64,000 nucleotides of DNA from Doryteuthis pealeii (GCA_023376005.1 CM042157.1:68657312-68721311), one strand, 5' to 3'; shown: positions 10,886 through 21,184, counted from the first letter of the stretch. Numbers and translations are program-made. Notes: generated by a model not told the origin, from the sequence alone.

Positions 10886-11145
10886 TTTTTCTCATCATCT
10901 CTCTTGTTCTCTCTGTCTCTCTCTCTCCCTATTCTTTTCTCTCTTCTCTCTCCTTTATGTCTCTCTTTTCTACTTTCTCTCCCTCCCCTTTTCTTATATA
11001 TCTCCCTCTCCTTATCTCCTCCTCTCTGTTAATCTCTCTCTCTCCCTCTCTCCACTCTCTCTCTCCTTTTCTCTCCACTCTCTCTCTCCCTTTTCTCTTC
11101 ACTCTCTATCTTCCTTTCTCTTCACTCCTCTCTCTCTATCTCTTC
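10886..11145. repeat. CT-rich simple repeat, block 2
   Basis: Second CT-rich block. It runs into the acceptor region of the dynein exon at 11205. Confidence 0.85.
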
Positions 11146-11204
11146 TGTTTTCTTGTGATCTAAACAATGTAATAAAAATTATGTTTTGTTTTTTTAATCT
11201 GTAG

Positions 11205-11291
11205 GCCTGATCGCTCGATGTGGTATTGAGGTAAGAGCCATGGATTTGTATGCCCATGTCTATAGAACTGTGGAACCAAAAACGGACTAAG
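11205..11291 (+). CDS. DNAH6: Dynein heavy chain exon 3 of window (start of coiled coil 2)
   Basis: An 87-bp exon between a T-rich acceptor (ctgtag) and the donor aag|gtaaag. From 11231 it reads VRAMDLYAHVYRTVEPK, corresponding to the family's WVRAMDxYxxVxKxVEPK at the exit from the microtubule-binding domain. The 26 bp before this correspond to ACRSLCMW but need one or two base insertions to be read. The upstream intron ends with a CT-rich block that is duplicated on both sides of a foldback element. The downstream intron (11292-14832) holds nested Helitron-type and foldback elements. Confidence 0.85.
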
Positions 11292-11324
11292 GTAAAGAGA
11301 TTTCTACAAACCATTATATATTAA

Positions 11325-11480
11325 CTAGAAAGAAATATGCGCTCTGCCGGGCGTAAAGTATTTAAATTTTAATGTAATGAAATAGGTAATTATGAATTTT
11401 GTTTAGAATTAGGGTGTTCCCAGAAAAAAAACAGAAAACCCTTAATTTTAACTTAGCGGGGGGGGTTAGGTTAGGTTTTA
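11325..11480 (-). mobile_element. Helitron 3' end joined to half of foldback family A
   Basis: On the - strand the fragment ends in a GC-rich hairpin (gcccggcagagcgc), 8 bases and CTAG|T at 11325. Its other side runs into gggtgttcccagaaaaaaaa and a ttaggttaggtttag block. The same junction (ggtaattatga) occurs at 12400. Confidence 0.5.
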
Positions 11481-11872
11481 GTGCACCAAAAGAAATATTT
11501 TAGACATATACTACAGAATTACGTAACAACTTCTTATTCCATTCTTTTTACAATTATTCATCTCTTTCTTTTATTTTACATTATCTTTCAAGTTTTTTCT
11601 ATATCTAATTATTTGAAGTTCACCTTGACATCCAATGGGATGCGTTGTAGAGAACTGCCAGAGCAATGGCCAATAGGGACAACGTGAGAGAGATCAATGG
11701 AATTCACGCTATCAGTACACTTTTGATGATGATTAAATGATGAAACTGTACAATTCAAAGTTACTCTGGAGGAAGTAGTCGTACAACTAAAAATTCAATT
11801 GGCACACCACCAAGAATAACATAATTAGAAATTTTAACAATTTCAAAGAGATTTTCTAACAAAATATATATA
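11481..11872. other. Dynein intron, unassigned part
   Basis: AT-rich. A 68-codon open frame (11481-11687) has no recognised motif. No repeat assigned. Confidence 0.3.
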
Positions 11873-12344
11873 CTAGCAACAGAAACCACCCTCCGGGCGT
11901 TTGTAAAAATTTATTTATGAAAGACATTGCCTGAGAGGGTGGAGCCTTAAAAATTCAATGTCAGAGGGTTTGTATCATAAGTAAGACAAATCCTCATATT
12001 TCATTAAAGGAAGTAAAAATAAAAAATAAACAATTTGAAATGAAAACTGAGACCGTCCCTCTCAATAAAATGTTGCATGCATTGTAATAATCAAAACAAT
12101 TATTTTTGAATATTTTTCCCCATAAATTTTACACAAATCGTAGGTATTTATTTTATTTGTAAAACTTTTTAGTTAACTTCTGTTACTGTAAAAAAAGCAA
12201 CGAGAGCTAAAAAACAATTTTAAAATTGCTTACTCAAAATTTTGGTGTATATAGCATAGAATATTGTGACATTAAGCTGTGACGTAGAGCTATGAGATAG
12301 TTTTTGGTTACAGACAGAAATACAGACATCTCAGTATTAATAGA
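11873..12344 (-). mobile_element. Non-autonomous Helitron, diverged copy
   Basis: On the - strand it starts at 12344 (TCTATTAATACTGAGATGTC, then tttctgtctgtaaccaaaaa) and ends in a hairpin (cgcccggagggtgg), spacer and CTAG|T at 11873. At 472 bp it is shorter than the copy at 8460-9108. Confidence 0.6.
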
Positions 12345-12345
12345 T

Positions 12346-12830
12346 TGAAAGGAATATGCGCCCTCTGCGGGCATAAGTAATTTAAATTTATTAATGAAAT
12401 AGTGGTAATTATGAAACTTTTGTTAGTAAATCAGGGTGTCCAGAAAAACAGAACCCACAAATTTTGTAATTAAAACTTAATTTTAACTAGGGGGTTTATG
12501 GTTAGGGGTTAGGGTTGGTTTAGGGTTAGGGTGGGTTTAGGTTAGGGTTATAATGGTAAAATAAATAATAATTTGGTTTCTGTTTTTTTCTGGATTACCC
12601 TGACAAGTGATCAGAAAAACAGAACCAAACCCTTAACCTACCTAAACCCCCTAGTTAAAATTAACAGTTTTTTATTTACAAAAATTTGTGGGGTTTTTTT
12701 TTTGGGGGGAACCCTAATTTACTAAAACAAAAAGTTCATAATTACCATGAAATATATTGAATAGAAGACTAATGAATATTAAATAAGAACGCATATAAAA
12801 GATTACACTTATTCATAATTCTGTTTTTAT
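12346..12830 (-). mobile_element. Helitron 3' end with nested foldback element A
   Basis: The left part (ggaatatgcgccctctgcgg) matches the Helitron 3' end at 11325. The inside (12429-12720) is a foldback element with gtccagaaaaacagaaccc-like ends, flanked by inverted ggtaattatgaaactttt and aaagttcataattacc. The core 12480-12560 is rich in ggttaggg words. Confidence 0.5.
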
Positions 12831-12844
12831 TATTCCATACTTAA

Positions 12845-12945
12845 TGACATTCTTAGGCATCCTCTTGTGTTGTAATGGTTAGCAAGCAGGTCTTGCAGGA
12901 TTCATTACTACTTATTCATTAAATTCACGAAATAAAATAGTTTTT
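12845..12945 (+). mobile_element. SINE family 3, head fragment
   Basis: ggcatcctcttgtgttgtaa, then tggttagcaagcaggtc, matches the tRNA-like head seen at 31925, 33830 and 61725. Confidence 0.5.
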
Positions 12946-12969
12946 GATTTAATAAAAAAAAAAAATTAG

Positions 12970-13179
12970 GGTTATTTCTATAACTCCAACCTAAAAAAGC
13001 GGGAACACTCTGATTGGACTGCATAAATTTATTTATCTATTTTTGATCTACTAGGAAAAAAGAAGACGGGTTAGGGTAGGGTTTAGGTAGTTTAATGGGA
13101 AAAAAATGGGTAGATTAATTAACAGTAAAATTTATTCAGAGTGGTTCCCCATTTTTTGCTTGAAGTTATAGAAATAACC
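12970..13179. mobile_element. Foldback element family C with telomere-like core
   Basis: The inverted ends are ggtta-tttctataactcc and tatagaaataacc, and gggaacactctgattg pairs with agagtggttcccc. The core has gggttagggtagggtttagg. Flanks aaaattag and aaaatgag are a 7/8 match, in keeping with an 8-bp target duplication as in hAT-type DNA transposons. Confidence 0.65.
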
Positions 13180-13944
13180 AAAATGAGTTATTCATGTTGT
13201 GGCACATGGAAAAATTAATTTAGCACCTAATGATAAATTATTATTTTTTATAATATAAAAACTTTAAATCAAAATATTTTTTTTATTTAATCAGAATAAG
13301 AATCCAATTGAAATTCCATGTCAAAATGATCCAGAAAAGAAAATTGTTTCCAGGTGTGGGACTATGTTAAAGTTAAACAATCCCCAAAATTTGGCTCCCA
13401 ATTCCCAAAATTGCAGGAGTTATGTTTGATCTTTATCCTCCAAATTGAAGAGCGTTAGAAAATCGTGACTTTTTGTAACCTATTTTGTCTGTAAAAATGA
13501 GTTCTAGAAGCTTCTCTACAACTAAAAAATTGAGTTTATAAAAGCATTTTTGCAAAGGAAATTCTAAAAATTGGTCTGAGACCAGTATCGAACCTTGGAC
13601 CTTTTGATTATCTAGACGGATGCTCTACCAACTGAGCTAAACTTCCAAGAATGGTGAAAATACCAGTCACTCAGTTCTAAGGTTACAAAGAGAGCTAGAT
13701 GAAACTAAATAAGAAATATCTTATTAAACAATAAAATTACTTGTGGTTAGTATAATTGAATATTAATCAAGCAATGATGAAATTATATGACTTTGTTCAA
13801 AGATATTTCTGAATGAATATACAATTCTTAAATTCAAATTTCAAGTTCAAATTTGGTTAATTCATAAATTTCAATTTCTTTTTGTCAGTTAAAATGACAG
13901 TTGAAGCAATCTACAATTAAAAAAAAAAATCTGTTCAAGGCCTG
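13180..13944. other. Dynein intron with a tRNA-like segment
   Basis: Mostly unassigned. The - strand of 13585-13650 has a tRNA-like A box (tagctcagttggtagagc) and B box (ggttcgatac), but the acceptor and T stems do not pair well. It is best read as a degenerate SINE head or tRNA pseudogene. Confidence 0.4.
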
Positions 13945-14560
13945 ATGTTTGTTGGTTGCTGGCTGGTCAATTTTAAGGCATTATCAACCCTTGTTGGGTT
14001 ATTTATGCCTGAATACATTTTGTTCTATTCATTCTTGATTGAGTACTCAATTTAAAAAACTCAATTTAAAAAAATTATGGACTTTTCTATTTAACCCAAG
14101 ATGGACCCAACAGTGTACTACCACTCCTGGGTCAGAGTGGACCGGGCAGCAGATGGTGATGAAGGTGTACTCGCATTCCCCAAAGTCCAGAACTGAACCT
14201 ACCATCAGATTAGAGTTTAACTCATTTCCAGGACATGTGACCGCTCCAGCCATGCCTTCTACCATATATCAAAAAAGGGTTGGGACTTGCCATAAGGCAA
14301 TAGCTTGGATGGCATATCAGGTGCTAGGGGTTGAACCATGACCAGCCATTATCGGAGGGTCCTCTCCACCGCCCGTCTAGCCCTAAGATAGGTCAAAGAT
14401 TATGCAGTCATGACTGCTCATCCACCGAAGACCGTATCCTTAAGCATCACGGGCACCAACCCACGGCCAACGGTGCCCCCATTTGAGGTGTGTATATGTG
14501 TGTGTCTTACTCCTCTGCAAGAAGTGGCATTTGTGCCATCTAATCCCCACCGACGGGTGG
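13945..14560 (-). mobile_element. LINE-tailed element T
   Basis: The + strand reads ggttgctggctggtcaattt, then acccaagatggaccc, gtcagagtggaccgggcagc and caccgcccgtctagcc, the reverse of the copy at 28665-29275. Many small indels break the internal open frame. Confidence 0.65.
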
Positions 14561-14569
14561 CAGTGTGGT

Positions 14570-14674
14570 CTGAGATAAGAGAGAGGGGGAGATATATGAG
14601 AAAAGGGAAGGGAGAGAAAGAATAGAAAAGAGAGACATGAGAAAAGGAGAGAGAGAGAAGAGAGAAAAGAATAG

Positions 14675-14705
<31 letters not shown>

Positions 14706-14745
14706 TGAGAAAAGGAGAGAGAGAGATAAGATGAAGGGTGGGTCT
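14570..14745. repeat. GA-rich simple repeat
   Basis: gagaga and gagaaaag units. It ends about 90 bp before a dynein acceptor. Confidence 0.85.
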
Positions 14746-14832
14746 GAAGAGTAAAAGGACAAGTCAAGAATTTTTTGACTCTTCTGTTCTACTTCCCCGT
14801 AACTATTGTTTTTCTCCGCATCCTCCTAATAG

Positions 14833-15072
14833 ACTACAGACGGCCCGAAGAAGAGCTGGATGTTGTTATGCGATTCCGTGAGAGAAAAGCAACAGAAATT
14901 GGCCGATGTTGAAGACCAAGATTGCTAGGCTGCGAAAAACCTACGGATAAAAACAGTCTGGCAGAACAAGCAGACCCTTGAGAGAATTGCAAGACAGCTG
15001 CTCGTTCTTAAAAGAGCATCAAACTGACCACAGCACTGTCGATGAACAAGAAGATGTGAAAGAAAATAAGCG
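14833..15072 (+). CDS. DNAH6: Dynein heavy chain exon 4 of window (stalk coiled coil 2)
   Basis: A long pyrimidine tract ends in ctaatag before 14833, and cg|gtaag follows 15072. Reading across three frames gives, in order, LQTA, EELDVVM, LADVED, an arginine-leucine-rich KTY segment, SLAEQA, a LER segment, LKRAS and an ending like RWKEN. This is the heptad-rich coiled coil 2 that returns from the microtubule-binding head to AAA5. The 240 bp match the expected roughly 80 residues, so the net indel length is small even though at least five frame changes are needed. The next exon supplies the start of AAA5 directly. Confidence 0.85.
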
Positions 15073-16355
15073 GTAAGAAGCATTGACCTTTGCTTTCAGA
15101 AGTCTTTCTCACACATCTTTTCTGTTTTCTGTTACAATCTATGGGCTATCTTGTAGGCTTTTTAAGACAAAGAGCACTTGTCCAGTGGAATTGGATCCTG
15201 GTAATCCCTGGTAAAGATCCTGATCCTAGTAATCCTCTGGTAAAGAATCCTGATCTTTGGTTAATCCTCTGGTAAGATCCTGAGTATGTAAGTCCCCCTT
15301 AATGGTTGCAAGTAAACTATGGCACAGTATCAGTGTTTAAGTTAGTGTATCAGCCATGCATTATGGCTGTAGTTGGCGAAAGAATTAAACCACGTGAACC
15401 TCGGCTTAGTCTTTAATTTTTTCTTCATTTGAATTTTTCCCCTTTCTGTTCTTTCATTTTTTTTCTTTGTTGTCTTTCATAACAATTATTTATTTTCATT
15501 TTTTTTCTTTTGTTTATTGCATGATTCTATTCTTGCTATTATTAAAAATGACATGACAACAAATAACAATTATTATTATCATTACTTGCTGGTCATCATA
15601 TCCGATGATGACACCACATGAATCCTTTTCCTCCAATTTATTCGTTCTCTGGTTTGCGTCTTGCCAACTGCTATGGGGATGTAAAATCCTTCAGGTTTCT
15701 TTTGATGTTCTTTGTACCTTAGCCTTTGGTCTACGAATTCCAATGATCCTATGGAAATAAGTCTTGGTTCATTTGTCTTGTTATCCCAATAAAAGTATTA
15801 TTACTTCGTGTGGGCTTGGTGAACTGAAATAGAATTTAATGAAGAGAAGGAAAAGAGACAGAGGACAGGATGACTTTAAGTAGACCTTATTATCGGGTTC
15901 ACACTATTTGTTGAGGGGATATATTTCCGAAACAACTTCTCTAAGTTCAAATTCCAAGATCCTAAGAGACCTTCTTCAAACGCCAAAAACTTGGGTTTTT
16001 TTCCTGCACATGCCTAGAGGGCTCTTCCTGTCCTAAGCCCTCTGGAGATTGTCATTTTTGTGTCTTTTATTTATCTTATTTTATTTAATTTTGTTTTACT
16101 TTTGTTTTATTTATTTTACTTTTATCTAATCCCCACAATCCCTCCTCTCAGTGAGAGTTACAGAATTTGCTTGGGCGGTTTGTTATCCCCAGTCTGTTTA
16201 AGTGGCCAGGCTATCTCAGCGTTGCATTGGACAAGTATTTTGTGCATTGTCAGGGAGTCAGTTCTCGTCAGGATTGGTCCCATTTGAAACATGTTGCCAC
16301 CACTTGTCATTTGATATACTGCACAAGTGGACACATACATATAGAAGAAAATTTG
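15073..16355. other. Dynein intron, mostly unassigned
   Basis: It holds a short tandem repeat at about 15190-15285 (four units of gatcctggtaatcctctgg-like sequence) and a T-rich stretch at 15410-15530. No coding motif. Confidence 0.4.
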
Positions 16356-16547
16356 GGTTTATGTCCTATAAGTCTAACATGTCAAAGGGAACCACTCTTG
16401 ACTGAAAAATTATTTATATTTTCCCATTAAACTACCCTAACCTCACCCTAAACCAGTCTTCTTTTTTTCTGTAGATCAATAAATAGATAATAATTTTATC
16501 AGTCAAAGTGGTTCCCCTTGATCATGTTTAGACTTATAGGAAATAAC
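16356..16547. mobile_element. Foldback element family B with telomere-like core
   Basis: The inverted arms (cctataagtctaacatg, aagggaaccactcttgac) pair with the right arm (gtggttccccttgatcatgt, agacttataggaaataac). The core has ccctaacctcaccctaaacc. Flanks aaaatttg and aaaatctg (7/8) look like an 8-bp target duplication. A better preserved copy is at 29414-29642. Confidence 0.7.
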
Positions 16548-17244
16548 AAAATCTGTGTTTACTTAAGAAAAAACAAAACATTATTTTCCTATTGTCAAAT
16601 TGAGTTTTCATTTAATGTTCATCTGCTCTCTGTTCTCTTTATTACATTTTTTAATTTCTCATCTTTTGTGTGTTTGTATGTGTGTTACCCCTGTAGGGTT
16701 ATTTTCATATTTGCCTGGAGATCTGCCGTTTAGTTTCACTGGTTCCCGCTAGGGGCCTCGGGTGTATTTAACGGCTGATTTGAACTTCTTCTCTCTTTTT
16801 GCCTGCGACCTACGAGAAAAACATGGGTTTAGACTTAGGTCTACCACTCTTGTTAGCTTCGGCCCTTAACCCACTGGCCACTCACTGCTATAAGTCTATT
16901 ATACGATATATGACCATCCTTTTAGTTCATGTATCCGTAACTACGTTTTATGTACCATTTAGGATCTTTTCTTTTGGATTTTTTACCTAAATTTCCCCTT
17001 CTTGTTATTTTTTTTTTACCATTCATGAATGTGTCATTGATCTCTACTTTTGTATGTATGTATGTACACTTATCTACTTTATGTATCTCGTCATATCCAG
17101 TGCTGCGTATACCTATTAAATGTTTTGTCTATCAACCTTTGTTTCGGAGTTTTGTTGGCATCCAACGAGTTATGACCTTGTCATAACCTTTTTAAAACTT
17201 TACACCCCCAATCGATATTTATATCTTTTTTTTTGTTTGTCCAG
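16548..17244. other. Dynein intron, unassigned part
   Basis: No recognised repeat. It ends with the T-rich acceptor tract of the exon at 17245. Confidence 0.3.
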
Positions 17245-17537
17245 GAATTCACCGCTTCAAGTGGCAACTGTCATTGTGATGGTGTAATCAGCCGCCTGTT
17301 TGCTTATTACGGGCTGTTACAAGTGGTTTACCGAAAAAGAACTTGTAGCATGGTGGATGCGCATGTGTTCAACTGAGATACAATTTTCCAGATGGGTTAA
17401 CCTTGTCAAGGTGTGGCCTGACCTTTTGAGATCAGACAGTGGAACACAGATGGACTGCCTCGAGCCAGGTGTCCATGAAAATGCGCGTCCTTGTGACCAA
17501 AGGTATCGTTGGCCACGATGATGATCCCCAAAAACAG
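17245..17537 (+). CDS. DNAH6: Dynein heavy chain exon 5 of window (AAA5 start)
   Basis: The acceptor is tttgtccag and the donor is cag|gtagat. The exon starts with a SGN segment, then AYYG, then an open stretch KELVAWWMRMCSTEIQF. This is followed in another frame by NLVKV, then PFEIRQWNTDGLPR, then VLVTKG, RWP and DPQKQ. These match the family's AAACLAYYG, EIRxWNxxGLPxDxxSxENG and RWPLMIDPQxQA blocks of AAA5, including the region just before the WIRNKE of the next exon. The 293-bp length equals the family's expected 98 residues, while at least four frame changes occur. Those inside GRRWPLMIDPQ and ENAILVTKG coincide with runs of identical bases. Confidence 0.88.
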
Positions 17538-17629
17538 GTAGATTTATCAATGTCATGGACATTTAAAAGTTATATAAGTTAAATACTCATATGATAAACT
17601 TACACAGTTCCTGAGGGTATTGTTGAATA

Positions 17630-17692
17630 TAAGTCAGTGACGTAGGTTTCTTTTACGACAGACAGATTTACCAAATTTCCATTACAATAAGA
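17630..17692 (-). mobile_element. Helitron 5' end fragment
   Basis: On the - strand, TCTTATTGTAATGG, then ctgtctgtcgtaaaagaaac, matches the Helitron 5' end with several substitutions. Confidence 0.45.
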
Positions 17693-18865
17693 TGATCTGG
17701 ATTAAGTCTCTGTGATTTTCATATCTTCATTCTCTCAGAAATATATCAATCAAAGCGTCTTAAATTCCAAACATTGGTCCGATATTTTCCAAGTTTTTGA
17801 CCCAACTCTTTTAAGGGTAGGTCGATTTTCACTTTTTTTAAAAAATATACGAATTCACAACAAAGCATTGAAAATTTGTGTCTTAGTCTATTAAGTACTG
17901 ATACCAAAAATTTAGATCTTGCACTTTTACCAATTTTGAGCGAAATGCATCAGTGCACTGAAAATCCTTTGGTTTTGCAATCATTTGGCGCCAAAAAACT
18001 GATCAGCAAATCAATACTTGTTATGGGTTAGTAAAATGAGGTCTGAGTGGACATGTCCAAAATGAGTATCTTCCCTTCTGCAATTCTATTGCCAAGAGTG
18101 GCCCTTGATATTTGGCCACAAGCAGAATTACGCATTTCCTAGCTCTTTCCACATCAGACCAGTGATGGATAAAACATGGTCTACGGTACCTGCTGTCTCT
18201 AAGTCGTTAGGGGTGTCTTTTGCCGCTACCTACCAGCCACCAGTAAGTGACATTCTCTACAACATGAGTTGTACATCTATTTCCTCAGAATACATTTATG
18301 TATCTGTTTTATTACCTTCTATCGTATGTGTATTCATTTGTGCATATCTTTCTTCTTAAATGTATCTTCTCCACTATTGCGAATAAATATTATTATTTTT
18401 ACACCTTTGTCGGAAGATTTTTTATATACTCATGTTGCTACCCATTGTTGTAGGTTATTTAAGCCTTCAATGTTAATAAAACATCACATCCTTACATTTT
18501 ATACTTGCAACCTGTTGATATAAATCTTGCCCATGAATGGGTTCGTTACAATTCAGAATTCTCCTGCTGTGTTTATGTCGGTATTGATCCTTGTCCACTT
18601 GAAAATGTCTCTTGGGCGTTTTAAAAAACTAGCAAAGTTGGCAACACAGAAAATCCAGTTTTCCTTCAGGTCTGAGGCGACAGTATAAGCTTTCTTTCAC
18701 GCAGGCAGAAAGTCAGTCCCTTTTATTGGCCTCAGAGCCCACATGACATTTTTATACATCCGGCACCTGAATTGAGACATGCATTCCACGTCTCTCCCTA
18801 TGTCATGTTTTGCCGTGTCTTCGACAGACGACAATTTGGATCCAGGAGTCGGTTCTTTTATTGCA
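17693..18865. other. Dynein intron, unassigned part
   Basis: No repeat or coding motif recognised. Several open frames of 60-85 codons are unremarkable for this composition. Confidence 0.3.
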
Positions 18866-19160
18866 CAGGGGTCCCAAACTACGGCCCATGAGGCATTCTT
18901 ATCAAGGCCTGTGATGGTACTTAATTCAGTTTCACAATCTCACTAAACCTTTCTGCTAATGTTGTTGTTCTTTGATAAGGTTTTGAAAATAAATATGTTG
19001 CGCTTAATTTGTTTTTGTGTCATCTTACACCACTCGTCATGAATATAACAGAGAAAGATAAATTTCGTTTTTACATCTTGAAACACAATAATCAATGTGG
19101 CCCGCGCTTGTTATTTTTCAATTATCCGGCCAACGTAAAAAAGTTTTGGTGATCCCTGTT
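18866..19160. mobile_element. hAT-like non-autonomous DNA transposon
   Basis: The ends are inverted: caggggtcccaaactacgg at the left and gtaaaaaagttttggtgatccctg at the right. The CAGGGGTC start and the ggcccgc and tccggcc words are typical of hAT-superfamily elements. An 8-bp target duplication is not clear. Its right part and flank are duplicated at 19730-19862. Confidence 0.5.
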
Positions 19161-19221
19161 TCCGCTTGTTTTTATGGGATATGCAGCAACTGTTTATGCC
19201 TGCTACATTGGAAATAATTTT
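19090..19221 (+). repeat. Intronic direct duplication, copy 1
   Basis: acacaataatcaatgtggcc to acattggaaataatttttt recurs, with small changes, at 19730-19862. The two copies flank the foldback element at 19222-19640, and the second copy ends just before the acceptor of the dynein exon at 19885. Confidence 0.65.
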
Positions 19222-19640
19222 TTTTAGTATTATCTGCCTTTATTTGGACTATTGTCCTCATCTCATTGTTATCTGTATAACATTTCGGCTGATGTGCCCT
19301 CTGGCCTTCTTCAAGGTATTTTGTCAGAACTCGGTAAACCTTCTTTCAGACTCAGGAACCTTTCTTTCTTGAACCTAATCCTTTATATTCAGTCCAACGG
19401 GGGTATCCTGTTCTCATTCCGCTAACATGGCTGTGATAGAGGCGTTAAGCGTGTTATTTTATTATTCTCATGGTTACAGCCACCCTTGACCAGGGATTGA
19501 ACCTGCAGAGAAGGTTCCTGAGTCTGACAAGAAATACCTGAATAAAGGCTGGAGTGACATCAGCCAAAAATGTTGTACAGATAACAATTAGATTGAGGAC
19601 AATAGTCGAATAATGCCAGATAATACTAACATTCAAGCCT
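19222..19640. mobile_element. Foldback element family F, second copy
   Basis: The left arm (attatctgcctttatttgga, ttgttatctgtataacattt) is inverted at the right (atgttgtacagataacaatt, gaggacaatagtcgaataat). The central words gctaacatggctgtgataga and ccttgaccagggattgaacc match the copy at 10411-10885. Confidence 0.7.
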
Positions 19641-19729
19641 CATCTTCATAATTATAATAATAAATTGTTTTTATTGTTTTTTTCTATCTTTTTCTCAGAG
19701 CTTTTGTTCTGAGTTAGCAAGTATTAACA

Positions 19730-19862
19730 CAATAATAATATGGCTCGCACTCATTATTTTTTCCATATCCGGCCAACGTGAAAAAAGTTTGGCAATCCCT
19801 GATTTTCCGCTGTTGTATGGGTAACGCAGTGTTATTCCTGTACATTGGTAAATAATTTTTTC
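19730..19862 (+). repeat. Intronic direct duplication, copy 2
   Basis: Second copy of 19090-19221, containing tccggccaacgtgaaaaaag, tttggcaatccctg and acattggtaaataatttttt. Confidence 0.65.
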
Positions 19863-19884
19863 TTGTTTTTTTTTTCTTTCATAG

Positions 19885-20069
19885 GCCAGTGTGGATCCGA
19901 AACAAAGAAATGAAGAACGCGATTGAGACATCAAACCAGTGATACCCATCTTCTCCAAACTCTGGGAAAATTGCATTCGCATTGGAATTCCAGTGCTTAT
20001 TGAAGACATCGGAGAAACACTGGATCCTGCCACTGGAACCAATTTTACTTAAACAAACATTCCAACAGC
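19885..20069 (+). CDS. DNAH6: Dynein heavy chain exon 6 of window (AAA5)
   Basis: A strong acceptor (T-run, ctttcatag) precedes WIRNKEMKN. After one frame change come LLQTLEN (interrupted by an extra g in ctctggg), then IRIGIPVLIEDIGETLDPA and, after another 1-bp change, LEPILLKQTFQQ. The donor is c|gtgaga at 20070. This is the AAA5 block conserved in all axonemal heavy chains; GETLDP rather than GEELDP favours DNAH6. The 185-bp length agrees with about 62 residues. I looked for the next family segment (IRLGDxxIDYDxxFRFYMTT and NPHYLPE) in the rest of the window and did not find it. Confidence 0.9.
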
Positions 20070-20532
20070 GTGAGATTTCCCAATTAATACCTGCCTCTTC
20101 TATATCTTTGGTTTTTGGAGAAAAGCTCTCTACAACCAGAAAAAAACAATGGTCACATTTTTTTACTATTCATTGTGCATTGGTTATTAACTCTTTATGT
20201 TTAAATGCTGAGCTCTGACAAATAGTCGAGTACGATTACCTCTGACGTGGTAGCTGGGTAGTTACCGTTGGGTTCCACTCTATGGGTGCGGATTATCTTT
20301 TCAGGACCAATATCATTTCCAAAAATAATTACATGCCCAGAGGGCATTCATACCACAGTAATAGCAATGAAGAGGTACTCCACCTCCCTTAGATTCAGAA
20401 TTGAACCTCACCACTATATTCCGTTCTAGTGTCATATACAAGGCACCTGGTATTAAGCATTTAAAGCACAAAATTAGAAAGAGTTTTTTTTTATCTGTTC
20501 AACTTTTTAAAAATGTTTCTGAAGGGCCAAGT
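20070..20532. other. Intron after exon 6, start
   Basis: Begins with the donor gtgaga. A strongly diverged relative of element T is visible at about 20250-20460 (gggttccactctatggg, gaacctcaccactatat). No exon seen. Confidence 0.35.
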
Positions 20533-20785
20533 TCAGCCCAGTCGAAGAGCGTTCGCTAGAACATAAGATTTTAATTCGATACCGGCCCTCACTACTCAGA
20601 TTATGAAGCTAGCACAGGGATCTTTGCTATAAAGTAAGGAGCTGAATGGTTAGGATGTGGCGCTCTGCCTTTGAGACGCAAAGACAACTCCTTTGGTCTA
20701 GCCATAGGGGAAAAAGGGAATAGACTTCCCTCACTGAATTGGCTAATACCGACTTTAGGCCCTCCAACGACTTTACTTACTTACT
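20533..20785 (+). mobile_element. tRNA-derived SINE, family 1
   Basis: Degraded A box (cagcccagtcgaagagcgtt), B box (aattcgataccgg), body ending aataccgactttaggcc and acttacttac. Confidence 0.7.
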
Positions 20786-20792
20786 ATATATA

Positions 20793-20960
20793 GTTACCAA
20801 CCCTCATCCACACAAGGCAGGATGCAACACAAGGTCAGTTTCTTAAGCGAAGTTTAACAGGTTAAAATGGTTACCTAGTATGGTTAAAGAGCTCAGTCTG
20901 CCCACCTATTGCCAATAATTGAAGGGAGTAGTAGATTGCATACCTTTCTCAAGGTATGAA
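20793..20960 (-). mobile_element. SINE family 2, 3' part
   Basis: The + strand reads accaaccctcatccacacaa, then acaaggtcagtttcttaagc and tttctcaaggtatg, the reverse of the family 2 body. Confidence 0.6.
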
Positions 20961-21170
20961 TGCAAACAGCCATCTCTCTCTTTTATTGTCCTGGTATGAC
21001 AATACCCAGGACAATAGAGTTAAACACTATTTCTTATGGTGAAGTTCCATTTCTGGAACTCAGGGAATGTGGAGTTCTCTTTCATCACCATTACTCCCAG
21101 GTCCAAGCTGACGAAGGGAGGTAATACCTGTTAAGGTTCCATTTATGAGTTAAATAGAACAAAATGAGTT
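20960..21170 (+). mobile_element. Element T relative, outer edge of left mirror arm
   Basis: It has ttgtcctggtatgacaatac, tatggtgaagttccatttct, catcaccattactcccagg and tttatgagttaaatag, matching 45840-46190 in inverse orientation at the far edge of the right arm. Confidence 0.6.
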
Positions 21171-21184
21171 AAAAAAATATTTAA

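Larger units (their letters stand above)
2114..20069 (+). other. DNAH6: Axonemal dynein heavy chain gene, partial (DNAH6-like), six exons
   Basis: This is a gene model built from six exons that I translated by eye. Axonemal dynein heavy chains are the ATP-driven motors of ciliary and flagellar inner and outer arms. The exons cover the end of stalk coiled coil 1 through the stalk head, coiled coil 2 and the AAA5 module, in the family's order and with no missing residues between neighbouring exons. Motifs such as WIRNKE, WNTDGLPR and GETLDPA followed by LEPILLKQTF point to the single-headed inner-arm DNAH6 group more than to DNAH3/7/12, which normally read GEELDP here; DNAH14 or another paralogue is possible. 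Introns are about 7.3, 1.6, 3.5, 2.2 and 2.3 kb and are full of mobile elements. All six exons contain small frame breaks. The dynein identity is firm; the subfamily is an inference from remembered family motifs. Confidence 0.85.

Noticed and set aside
13585..13650. Functional tRNA gene on the - strand
   Set aside because: A and B boxes are present, but the acceptor, anticodon and T stems do not pair convincingly. More likely a SINE head or pseudogene.
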